NCBI GenBank assembly: GCA_905235805.1 | Contig: CAJOMV010000028.1 | Location: 47,751-111,750, forward strand | DNA from: an uncultured Ruminiclostridium sp. | GTDB taxonomy: Bacteria > Bacillota > Clostridia > Oscillospirales > Ruminococcaceae | Length of the DNA: 64,000 nucleotides | Reading direction: 5' to 3' | In this document: positions 25,701-32,916 of the stretch, piece after piece | Numbering within the stretch: the first letter of the stretch is position 1 | Layout: each line of letters starts with the position of its first letter | Made by a program: the position numbers and the translations under genes | The notes under the pieces: generated by a model | Seen by the model: only the letters and a program-made list of their open reading frames with translations | Told to the model about the DNA's origin: nothing | The model's database searches: none

Positions 25701-28586
25701 TATGACCCCGACGCCGCGCTGCTGAACTGGAAGAAGAGCCAGCAGAGCAACTTTATCAGCAAGGCCCTCGGTGCCGGAAAGCAGGTCAAGGAGCTTGCGC
25801 TGTACGCCAAGGATCCGAATTCCGTAACAAAGGATAACATAGTTCAGATACTCGGCACACTTTCCGAATACAAGCAGCTGAATGCGATGATAAGCGCGGC
25901 AGACCCGGCGGTGACAAAGTACTTCGGGGAAAGCTGGCGCGGCGATAATACCGCATTCGCAAAGCTGAAGGAAGCGGTTCCCGCGTCGTTTGAAATACGG
26001 GAAATGATGCTCGATGCGGCTCCCGAATTCCGAAGCGCCGTGATAGCGCATTCCTCCGACCCTGCCGCAAAGAACGCCATAAACGAAGCTGAGCTTCGCT
26101 ATATCGACCTTTCAGGCGTATGCGAAAGAATGAGCAAGGAATTTTCCGCCGACGTACTTTCGGTATGCGGCGGTGCCGATCTGTTCGGCAGCATAGCGGC
26201 AGAAGCCCGCGGCTATAATGCGAACGCGGAGACTCTCCGTGACCGGGTGGTACTCGAGAACAGCATAAGAAAGCTCAATGGTCTCGGTCTAAAGAATGTC
26301 GCCGAAGGCTATCGCGGCGGTAAGCTTGACGAGACTGCTATAAAGCCGGCGCTCACTGCTGCTGTATGCAAGTCCGTCATCTCACGAGCAGTTACCGAAG
26401 AGCCTCTTCTGAAAGCCTTCCAGGGTGCGGAATTTGACCGCACGGTAAACAAGTACCGTAACTTCTCCGCCCGCTTCGAGGAGCTTACCATAGAGGAGCT
26501 TGTGGCAAGGCTGTCCGCGAAGGTGCCGGACACCTCCACCGGAAAGACCGCGAATTCATCAGAGCTTGCCATACTTCAGAAAGCTATAAAGAGCGGCTGC
26601 AGGGGAATGTCCATACGAAAGCTGTTCGACAGCATACCCAACCTGCTCGGAAGGCTCTGTCCGTGTATGCTTATGAGCCCTATCTCCGCTGCGCAGTATA
26701 TAGACCCGTCCTATCCGAAATTCGACCTTGTCGTGTTCGACGAGGCGTCCCAGCTTCCCACCAGTGAGGCTGTCGGAGCGATAGCGAGGGGCGAGAATGT
26801 CGTTGTAGTCGGCGACCCGAAGCAGCTTCCCCCGACATCGTTCTTCACTACCGACCATACCGACGAGGAGCACATAGACAAGGAAGACCTCGAAAGCGTG
26901 CTCGACGACTGCCTTGCGCTCGCAATGCCGCAGAAGCACCTGCTCTGGCATTACCGCTCACGTCATGAGAGCCTTATCTCATACAGCAACAGCAGATTCT
27001 ACGATAACAGCCTGCGCACGTTCCCGTCGCCGGACGACCTTGTGTCGAAGGTGACTTGGGTGCACGTTGACGGCTTCTATGACAAGGGCGGCTCGAAGCA
27101 GAACCGCGCCGAAGCCGAGGCAGTCACCGCGGAGATAGTCCGCCGCCTGTCCGACCCCGAGCTTCGCAAGGACAGCATAGGTGTAGTCACATTCAATATC
27201 ATACAGCAGATACTCATTGACGATATGCTTGCCGACGAGCTTCGCAAGAACCCCGAGCTTGAGCAGTTCGCGAATGAGATGTACGAACCTATCCTTGTAA
27301 AGAACCTTGAGAATGTTCAGGGAGACGAGCGTGACGTGATACTGTTCTCGATAGGCTATGGTCCCGACAAGGACGGCAGGGTCTCGATGAATTTCGGTCC
27401 CGTTAATCAGGACGGCGGCTGGCGCAGACTTAACGTTGCAATATCCCGTGCAAGAAAGGAAATGATCGTATTTTCCACGATCCGTCCCGAGCAGATAGAC
27501 ACGGCGCGTTCACGCTCCGAGGGCGTTGCGGGACTGCGGGGATTTCTTGATTTCGCGGCAAAGGGCAATTCCGCGCTGCCCGTACGAAAGTCTGTCAATG
27601 CGGAGAAGAAGGACAATGCGGCATTTGCCGACACAGTCGCGGAAGCACTTGCAGGTCTTGGCTATTCCGTAAAGCGCGGTATAGGTCAGTCCGATTATAA
27701 AATAGATATCGGAATAGTGAACCCCGACAGCGAGGGCACATACTTGCTGGGCATCATGTGCGAGAGCCGCAGCAACTTCGAGCTGACGAACGCCCGCGAC
27801 CGCAATATAGTACAGCCGTCGGTCCTCTTGGGACTCGGCTGGAAGATACTGAACGTACATATCCTCGACTGGCTCGACAATGACCGGAAGGAGCTGAACC
27901 GCCTGAAGGAGGAGATAGACAGCACGCTTGCGGCGTATCGCAGCGGTGACAGCATCGTGGAGGATACAGCGCCCGCAAAGCGTGAGATCACCTTCGAGAA
28001 GGAGGCTCCCGCGGAAAGCGACGCTCCGAAGGTATATGTCCCGTATATCCCGGAAACTGCCGGAGAGCCGGAGTATTACTATGACAGCAGCTCAAATACG
28101 CAGATAAAGCGCATAATAGGCGAGATAGTCGAAGCTGAAGCTCCGGTGAGCAGGAACACTCTGCTGCACCGTGTCCTCGGCGCGTTCGGTATAACGAAGA
28201 TGAGCGCTAAGGCGGAGACACGTTTCGCGGAGGTATTCGACAGTCTCGACCTGAAAAAGACCTCGCGCGGTGAGTTGGTATTCGTATGGAAGAACAGTCA
28301 GGAGCCTGCCGATTACACCGAATTCCGCGGTACCGCGGATGGCGGCGAGAAGCGAAAGCTCGACGATGTGGCGACAGAGGAGATCGCGGGAGCTGTCGTG
28401 GATATTCTCCGCACCGCGATAAGTCTCGACCGCGCGGAGCTTGTGAAGAACACCGTGCAGACCTTCGGGGCGGCACGCACCACGGAAGCCGGTGAGCTCG
28501 CGGTATCCATGGGCATAGCTCATTCCGTAAGGAGCGGCAGGGCTAAGATAGACACCGAGACCGGCAGGATAATGTACGCGGGATAA
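22797..28586 (+). CDS. DUF4011-type superfamily 1 helicase with C-terminal endonuclease-like and DUF3320 domains; candidate phage-defence protein
   Basis: The protein has 1,929 residues. Residues 1-130 are beta-rich. About 190-330 resemble a transglutaminase-like fold, with Cys219 in RGTCLDLTLLFA and His245 in VKGHCFGGFW. About 375-640 is the DUF4011 region, beginning QMIWERKLLDLSLRNSLLNF. The SF1 helicase core has Walker A GPPGTGKS (about 686), DEAS (about 1315), GDPKQLPP (about 1339), VQGDERD (about 1507) and SRARKE (about 1550). About 1610-1700 look like a PD-(D/E)XK-type nuclease of the MTES_1575 kind (DYKIDIGIV, LGIMCESRSN, LLGLGWKILNV). About 1766-1929 is DUF3320. The same architecture occurs in single-gene defence proteins of the Hhe type. 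The role here is inferred. Confidence 0.88.
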   Translation: MDENIRIEAQVTGTFNFAMQQNYIPLIRSITLKNSGAAAYENITVRAVFEPEFAKPYEYTLGTAEAGRSTEISPVKLTVSTEFLFSLTEKTVGNIHLSACAGEDILAETDIPVEVLAYDEWSGVNIMPELISAFTAPNHPRVNEIVSKASAYMQKWTESPSFTGYQSGDPNVAKTQAAAIYAALQEENIAYTVPPASFEKSGQRVRLPYTVLSEKRGTCLDLTLLFASCLEQIGLNPLVILVKGHCFGGFWLEDETFADCAEDDPSALTKRAAEGIDKICVVECTDYVAGSSVDFAHAEKHALAKLEQTDEFQYAVDVRRCRGSGIRPIPARVAEDGTYKAVDYGKRDADDITSEPRLIDTTKRGSFAEDRELTKQMIWERKLLDLSLRNSLLNFRPTSSNVQFMVSDVNKLEDEISDGESFRIMPSPAERSFTLSDSRIYEIENDKDQIEAIAESEFKNHRLRTFISETELEKTLKKLHRDAKVSLEENGANTLYLALGFLRWYESDKAVKPRYAPLVLVPVELVRKIQDKSYSLRVRGEETQMNITLLELLRQDQGISINGLDPLPTDEKGVDLPLVFSTVRQAVMSKKRWDIEQIAFLGQFSFSRFIMWNDIRNRSEDLAKNKVVASLMSGKTEWENEDAQLTPHELDEQLAPADMAVPMSADSSQLAAVYEASLGRSFVLHGPPGTGKSQTITNMIANALFQGKSVLFVAEKIAALSVVQKRLKKIGLDPFCLELHSNKSQKRAVLSQLEEALNMSRIKSPDEYAQTAEKLHSIRKELNDTMSALYKERSAGMSVYEAVAAYEAVKSYDGKLTLDSGFVNAAAASDYQAWLEAASDTAAAGKELGGLQSSPLKNVCLAEYTIELRTAFAELSELLANKAADAAEAYSKLGTALGCPMPSDKAGIDSAFRLMKSVTGQELILSGIVNGDDPAAVRGEMDKLIDAGMRCTAIREQFNAAYEPSIWSYDPDAALLNWKKSQQSNFISKALGAGKQVKELALYAKDPNSVTKDNIVQILGTLSEYKQLNAMISAADPAVTKYFGESWRGDNTAFAKLKEAVPASFEIREMMLDAAPEFRSAVIAHSSDPAAKNAINEAELRYIDLSGVCERMSKEFSADVLSVCGGADLFGSIAAEARGYNANAETLRDRVVLENSIRKLNGLGLKNVAEGYRGGKLDETAIKPALTAAVCKSVISRAVTEEPLLKAFQGAEFDRTVNKYRNFSARFEELTIEELVARLSAKVPDTSTGKTANSSELAILQKAIKSGCRGMSIRKLFDSIPNLLGRLCPCMLMSPISAAQYIDPSYPKFDLVVFDEASQLPTSEAVGAIARGENVVVVGDPKQLPPTSFFTTDHTDEEHIDKEDLESVLDDCLALAMPQKHLLWHYRSRHESLISYSNSRFYDNSLRTFPSPDDLVSKVTWVHVDGFYDKGGSKQNRAEAEAVTAEIVRRLSDPELRKDSIGVVTFNIIQQILIDDMLADELRKNPELEQFANEMYEPILVKNLENVQGDERDVILFSIGYGPDKDGRVSMNFGPVNQDGGWRRLNVAISRARKEMIVFSTIRPEQIDTARSRSEGVAGLRGFLDFAAKGNSALPVRKSVNAEKKDNAAFADTVAEALAGLGYSVKRGIGQSDYKIDIGIVNPDSEGTYLLGIMCESRSNFELTNARDRNIVQPSVLLGLGWKILNVHILDWLDNDRKELNRLKEEIDSTLAAYRSGDSIVEDTAPAKREITFEKEAPAESDAPKVYVPYIPETAGEPEYYYDSSSNTQIKRIIGEIVEAEAPVSRNTLLHRVLGAFGITKMSAKAETRFAEVFDSLDLKKTSRGELVFVWKNSQEPADYTEFRGTADGGEKRKLDDVATEEIAGAVVDILRTAISLDRAELVKNTVQTFGAARTTEAGELAVSMGIAHSVRSGRAKIDTETGRIMYAG

Positions 28587-28595
28587 AAAAGTAAA

Positions 28596-30194
28596 ATGGG
28601 AATAGTTTCTTTTTGGTTTATAGTACTGACAGCTGTTACGGTTATTTTATATGATCTGCCGTATTTCCGAAGATATGGCAGATATATCCTGCTTGCCGCA
28701 AGTCTCATATTTTATATAAGCTTCAGTCCCGCAGGTCTGCTTGTATTGATACCCGATGCATTGGCAGCATGGGCTGTGGGCATCAGGGTACAGAAGCTGA
28801 AAGACAGTCAGAACGCGGATAATTACGAGGCTGTACAGAAGGTAAAGCTCAGATATACTCTCGGAAACGCTGCTTTAAATATTCTACTGTTGTTTTTGTT
28901 CAATTACTGCGGCGGAATGGCAGCTTTTGTCAATGAGAAGCTTGGCACCGGCCTGTGGACTGCCGTGGGATTGTTTGTGACAGTCGGGATATCATATTTT
29001 TCTCTGAAGCTTGTCAGTTATACTGCCGATGTTTACGGCGGCGTGATCGAAGCGGAAAAGGACCCTCTGAATGTGATACTTTACGCTGTATTTTTCCTTT
29101 CCATAATGCAGGGACCGTTCGACCGCTACGGAAAGCTGATGCCGCAGATAACAGATGCGAAAAAGCGAAAACTGACATATAGTTCCGTAAAAGCTGCCGT
29201 TATCCGTATAATGTACGGCTATATAAAGAAAATGTGCATAGCCGATCAGATAGGACTGATAGCCACCCATGTCTTTACTCGGTACGAGGAATATCACGGC
29301 CTTGCAATACTTACAGGGATAGCGGCTTTTGCGGTCCGGCTGTACGCCGATTTCTCCGGATATATGGACATTGTATGCGGTATAGGACAGCTTATGGGAA
29401 TAGAAATAGCGGAAAACTTCCGTCAGCCGTTTTTTTCCCGGAATATGACGGAATTCTGGGGGCGCTGGCACATTACTCTCGGAGCCTGGCTGAAGGACTA
29501 TGTGTTCTATCCGCTGCAAAGAACAGGCTTGTTTACCAAGTGGTCGAAGGCAATAAGCAGGAAAACGAAAAACAAGCTGCTAAGGAAAGCACCTGCTTTT
29601 ACGGCTGAATTTATTGTATGGCTTCTGATAGGTCTGTGGCACGGGAGCGGCTTCAATTACATTTTCGGTGTCGGTATACTTCAGTTTATCTATATTTTTA
29701 CGGGAACGCTCTTGAAGCCGTTTTCCGACAAGCTCAGAGCTTTTTTGCATATCGGCGGAAAAAGCGTATTTCTGCGTATCGTGCAGGGAATGAAATGTAC
29801 GCTTCTGATGTGTTTTGCATGGGTATTCTTTAATTCCGCTTCTTTTGAAAACGCGCTCGCTATGTTCTGCAATATATTCAATGATGCTTTTTCGGCGGAG
29901 CAGTTCACGGAGATCTTCACAAACAATGGTTACTATCCGTTTATTGATGTGACTGACCCGTTAAAAGTCATCGGCAACTGGAACGTATGGCTTATGTACA
30001 TACTCGTATGTATTTTCGTGATGTTTATTGTCGACATATTGCACGAACGCGGTCAAAGTGTCGTTGAAGCGGTAATGCGGCGTCCTTATCCGATAAGACT
30101 TGCGTTTTATATGCTTCTGATTTTTTCATTGATAGTTTTCGGCTCATACGGAGGTACATATAATGCCTCAGATTTTATTTATTACAGGTTTTGA
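28596..30194 (+). CDS. MBOAT family O-acyltransferase (AlgI/DltB-like)
   Basis: The 532-residue polytopic protein belongs to the membrane-bound O-acyltransferase family. Conserved parts are RLYADFSGYMDIVCGIGQLM, FFSRNMTEFWGRWHITLGAW with the first active histidine, and LIGLWHGSGFNYIFGVG with the second. Such enzymes move acetyl or other acyl groups across the membrane to a surface polymer (alginate, teichoic acid, peptidoglycan). The gene overlaps or abuts an SGNH-like gene, a classic MBOAT partner. Base composition is clearly more AT-rich than the helicase gene upstream. It begins 10 bases after the helicase stop and lacks a clear ribosome binding site. Confidence 0.88.
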   Translation: MGIVSFWFIVLTAVTVILYDLPYFRRYGRYILLAASLIFYISFSPAGLLVLIPDALAAWAVGIRVQKLKDSQNADNYEAVQKVKLRYTLGNAALNILLLFLFNYCGGMAAFVNEKLGTGLWTAVGLFVTVGISYFSLKLVSYTADVYGGVIEAEKDPLNVILYAVFFLSIMQGPFDRYGKLMPQITDAKKRKLTYSSVKAAVIRIMYGYIKKMCIADQIGLIATHVFTRYEEYHGLAILTGIAAFAVRLYADFSGYMDIVCGIGQLMGIEIAENFRQPFFSRNMTEFWGRWHITLGAWLKDYVFYPLQRTGLFTKWSKAISRKTKNKLLRKAPAFTAEFIVWLLIGLWHGSGFNYIFGVGILQFIYIFTGTLLKPFSDKLRAFLHIGGKSVFLRIVQGMKCTLLMCFAWVFFNSASFENALAMFCNIFNDAFSAEQFTEIFTNNGYYPFIDVTDPLKVIGNWNVWLMYILVCIFVMFIVDILHERGQSVVEAVMRRPYPIRLAFYMLLIFSLIVFGSYGGTYNASDFIYYRF

Positions 30195-30199
30195 CGAAC

Positions 30200-31141
30200 A
30201 TGAGTAAAAAGACCATAAAACACATACTGAAAGCGGCTGCTTTTATAACAGTGTTCTGTATTTTATTTTTGGGACTCCAGCAAATTCTTGTTCCGAAATA
30301 CAGATCTGACGGGACCCTTAATACATCGGATTTCTTTCAGCTTGAAGAAAACAGTATAGATGTATTGCTGCTCGGTTCATCGCAAATAGTCTGCGGGGTA
30401 GATACTCCGAGACTTAAACAGTATTATGGTATCTCCGCGTTCAATTTCTGCACGAGCGGTCAGTTCCCGGAGATAGAGGAATATTATCTTAAGGAGGCAC
30501 TGAAAACACAATCCCCCAGGCTTGTAATATGTGACGTGAGCAGTGTATTTATGCCTTTTGAGAAGCTTGCCAACAAACAAGCCATGACGTATTTCTATAC
30601 TACAATGCCTTTTGACAGGTATAAGCTGGAATCCTTATACAATGTAAGCAACGGTGATCCGGGTACAGTGTTTATGTATACATTTCCGCTTTTTCTCTTC
30701 TCAAGCCGGTGGAAGGAGTTATCAACAGACGATCTTACGTTTTATACAAAATACAAATTCTATACCGTTAACGGTTTTTTGCGGCGGGATATCAAGACTC
30801 CGGTAACACTGGCATTCGTGGAAGAAGCTGACGGGGAAATTTACGAGCTTAGTGATCGTATGAAAGACTCGTTGAACAGGATCTCAGAGATATGTGATGA
30901 AAACGGCATGGAATTGTTATTCCTCAAGATACCTTCAGATGAATGGACAAGGAACGATTCCAGGGTGTTGAATGAATTTATGACAGAAAACGGTATGGAA
31001 TTTCTGGACCTTAGTGATAAAATAACGGAAATGGGTCTTGATACAGAACACGATTTTTTTGAACCGACACATCTGAATTTATATGGTGCAGCCAAGGTAT
31101 CTGATTATCTTGGTGAGATCATTGAAGAAAATCTGAATTGA
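30200..31141 (+). CDS. SGNH/DltD-like membrane-anchored protein, MBOAT partner
   Basis: The chosen start is ATG at 30200 (313 residues); a TTG at 30191 in the MBOAT stop region is an alternative. An N-terminal anchor (ILKAAAFITVFCILFLGLQQ) precedes an SGNH-hydrolase-like domain: DVLLLGSSQIVCGVDT holds the nucleophile Ser, DVSSVFMPF a later block and EPTHLNLYGAAKVSDYLGEI the C-terminal catalytic His. DltD and AlgJ/AlgX have this role beside an MBOAT, taking the acyl group outside the membrane. Substrate is unknown. The gene is AT-rich like its partner. Confidence 0.78.
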   Translation: MSKKTIKHILKAAAFITVFCILFLGLQQILVPKYRSDGTLNTSDFFQLEENSIDVLLLGSSQIVCGVDTPRLKQYYGISAFNFCTSGQFPEIEEYYLKEALKTQSPRLVICDVSSVFMPFEKLANKQAMTYFYTTMPFDRYKLESLYNVSNGDPGTVFMYTFPLFLFSSRWKELSTDDLTFYTKYKFYTVNGFLRRDIKTPVTLAFVEEADGEIYELSDRMKDSLNRISEICDENGMELLFLKIPSDEWTRNDSRVLNEFMTENGMEFLDLSDKITEMGLDTEHDFFEPTHLNLYGAAKVSDYLGEIIEENLN

Positions 31142-31158
31142 AAGGAGATGATCTTCAG

Positions 31159-31785
31159 ATGAAAGCAATGAAGATATTCTACGACCTGAACGGTTCGCTG
31201 TACGCGAACATCACGAACAAATGCCCCTGCAACTGCACCTTCTGCATACGTCACAACGACGAGACCGTAGGCGAAAACGACAGCCTTTGGCTGGAGCACG
31301 AGCCGTCGGTGGAGGAGATAACTGAGGCGTTTGAGAAGGTCGATAAGTCGAAGTATGACGAGGTAGTGTTCTGCGGCTTCGGAGAGCCTATGGAGCGTCC
31401 GTGGGATCTTGTCGAGGCAGCGGACTATATCAAACGCACAACGGGAATGAAAGTGCGCGTGAACACGAACGGGCTTGTATCGCTCATGCACCCGACCTTT
31501 GACCTGTATTCACTGCGCGGGGTGGTCGACAGCCTTTCTATAAGCCTGAACGCCTCCGATCCCGACAAATACTATGAGATAACGAAGTCCCGTTTCGGGC
31601 TGCCGTCCTACAATTCCATGCTGAATTTCGCGATAGTGACACATTCCTTCATACCGGACGTAAAGCTGACAGTGGTAGATGTTATCGGAGAGGAAGAGGT
31701 GGAGAAGTGCCGTGAGCGTGCGGCGGGTATAGGCGTACCTCTGCGGGTGCGTTCATACATCTCCAATAACAGGGATTATGATTGA
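31159..31785 (+). CDS. TatD-link (TIGR04038-type) radical SAM protein
   Basis: The start ATG at 31159 gives 208 residues, with AAAGGAG upstream. The radical SAM cluster motif is CPCNCTFCIRH (Cys-x3-Cys-x2-Cys), followed by VVFCGFGEPMERPWDLVEAA and VRVNTNGLVSLM. This small radical SAM family is typically found next to tatD and its reaction is unknown. No tatD is near here. It overlaps the following ATPase-like gene by 8 bases. The GC content returns to the core level, so this gene starts a new block after the AT-rich MBOAT pair. Confidence 0.85.
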   Translation: MKAMKIFYDLNGSLYANITNKCPCNCTFCIRHNDETVGENDSLWLEHEPSVEEITEAFEKVDKSKYDEVVFCGFGEPMERPWDLVEAADYIKRTTGMKVRVNTNGLVSLMHPTFDLYSLRGVVDSLSISLNASDPDKYYEITKSRFGLPSYNSMLNFAIVTHSFIPDVKLTVVDVIGEEEVEKCRERAAGIGVPLRVRSYISNNRDYD

Positions 31786-32419
31786 GATAACGGCAGCTGA
31801 GACCTCCGCTGTGATGAAGGTACGGGGCGGAACGTTCCGCGAGAGGATAGCCGCGGGGCAGTACAGCATTGACAGCGGCATAACTGCCTTTATAGGCAGA
31901 AAAGGCTCAGGAGCAGCCGGACTTTCGTATCTTGTCTCCGGCTGCTGTCCTTTGAGCGGCTGTTCGGTCAGCATAGACGGCAGACCGTTGACGCAGCGTG
32001 AGCTTTCCCGAATAAGCTGTCTTATGGCTCCGATGCCCGGTTTTAAAGGAATGCTCACGGCAAAGCAGCTCCTCCGGCTCGGGATACGGCATAATAAGAG
32101 TGCCGGATATGATGCTGCCGCGGTTGCGGAGAAATTCTCCCTCACACCCGAGCGCATGGAGCGTAAGCTGCAATATAACGGTAACGAGCGATACAGAGCC
32201 GCCGCGGCTGTCGGCTACGCTTACGGCAAGCGCATATACAGCATGGGATATATGGAGGACTATATGTTTCAGAAAAACTACAAAGCCTGTCTGATCCCGT
32301 ATCTTGAGCTGCTGAGAGATGAGGGAATGACGGTGGTGCTCGCGGCAGACAGCGCAGAGTTTGCGGAAAAGCTTGCCGATCATATCTATTATTTTGATAA
32401 AGAGGAACAGAAATGCTGA
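31778..32419 (+). CDS. ABC ATPase-like protein with degenerate catalytic motifs
   Basis: The 213-residue protein follows the outline of an ABC ATP-binding domain, for example SGITAFIGRKGSGAAGLSYL at the Walker A position, a SIDGRPLTQRELSRIS strand, PGFKGMLTAKQLLRLGIRH, and LRDEGMTVVLAADSAEFAEK at the H-loop. However, the Walker A lysine and threonine are alanines, the signature position reads LQYNGNERYR, Walker B is missing (RIYSMGYMEDYMF) and the H-loop His is absent. It therefore seems unable to hydrolyse ATP. It overlaps the genes on both sides (8 and 7 bases), so it is expressed with two radical SAM proteins. Confidence 0.72.
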   Translation: MIEITAAETSAVMKVRGGTFRERIAAGQYSIDSGITAFIGRKGSGAAGLSYLVSGCCPLSGCSVSIDGRPLTQRELSRISCLMAPMPGFKGMLTAKQLLRLGIRHNKSAGYDAAAVAEKFSLTPERMERKLQYNGNERYRAAAAVGYAYGKRIYSMGYMEDYMFQKNYKACLIPYLELLRDEGMTVVLAADSAEFAEKLADHIYYFDKEEQKC

Positions 32420-32916
32420 TAAAGCTGGCGGGGCTTGTCCCCGAGTCCTTTGTGGACGGTCCCGGGATCAGGTTCGCGGTGTTTACGCAGGGCTGCCCGC
32501 ATAACTGCGAGGGCTGTCACAATCCCGAGACCCACGACCCGAACGGCGGCAGGCTCGCCGACACGGACAGGATATACAACAAGATAAAGGAGTACCCGCT
32601 TGTGAAGGGCGTGACCTTCTCCGGCGGGGATCCGTTCTGTCAGCCGGAGCCGCTGTATGAGCTGGCTGTAAGGCTGAAAGCCGACGGCTATCACCTCATG
32701 AGCTATACCGGCTGGACTTATGAGCAGCTGATAAAGAAAAGTGAGAAGGAGCTGTTTGTCGGCAAGCTGCTCGGACAGCTCGACCTTCTTGTAGACGGAC
32801 GTTTCGTGCTTGCGGAGAGAACGCTTGAGCTGCCGTTCCGCGGGAGCCGCAACCAGCGTATCATAGATGTCCCCGCAAGTCTGAAGGCAGGGGAGGCGGT
32901 AACGGTTGAGCTTTAA
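32413..32916 (+). CDS. Anaerobic ribonucleotide reductase activase-like radical SAM protein (second copy)
   Basis: The 167-residue protein matches NrdG: FTQGCPHNCEGCHNPETHD holds the [4Fe-4S] cysteines, VTFSGGDPFCQPEPLYELAV the GGxP region and DLLVDGRFVLAERTLELPFR plus GSRNQR the C-terminal part. NrdG makes the glycyl radical on NrdD. The genome window has a second nrdG in the nrdD operon (34545-35072), so this copy either backs it up or activates another glycyl radical enzyme. It lies in an operon with another radical SAM protein, an ATPase-like protein and a binding protein. Confidence 0.88.
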   Translation: MLIKLAGLVPESFVDGPGIRFAVFTQGCPHNCEGCHNPETHDPNGGRLADTDRIYNKIKEYPLVKGVTFSGGDPFCQPEPLYELAVRLKADGYHLMSYTGWTYEQLIKKSEKELFVGKLLGQLDLLVDGRFVLAERTLELPFRGSRNQRIIDVPASLKAGEAVTVEL

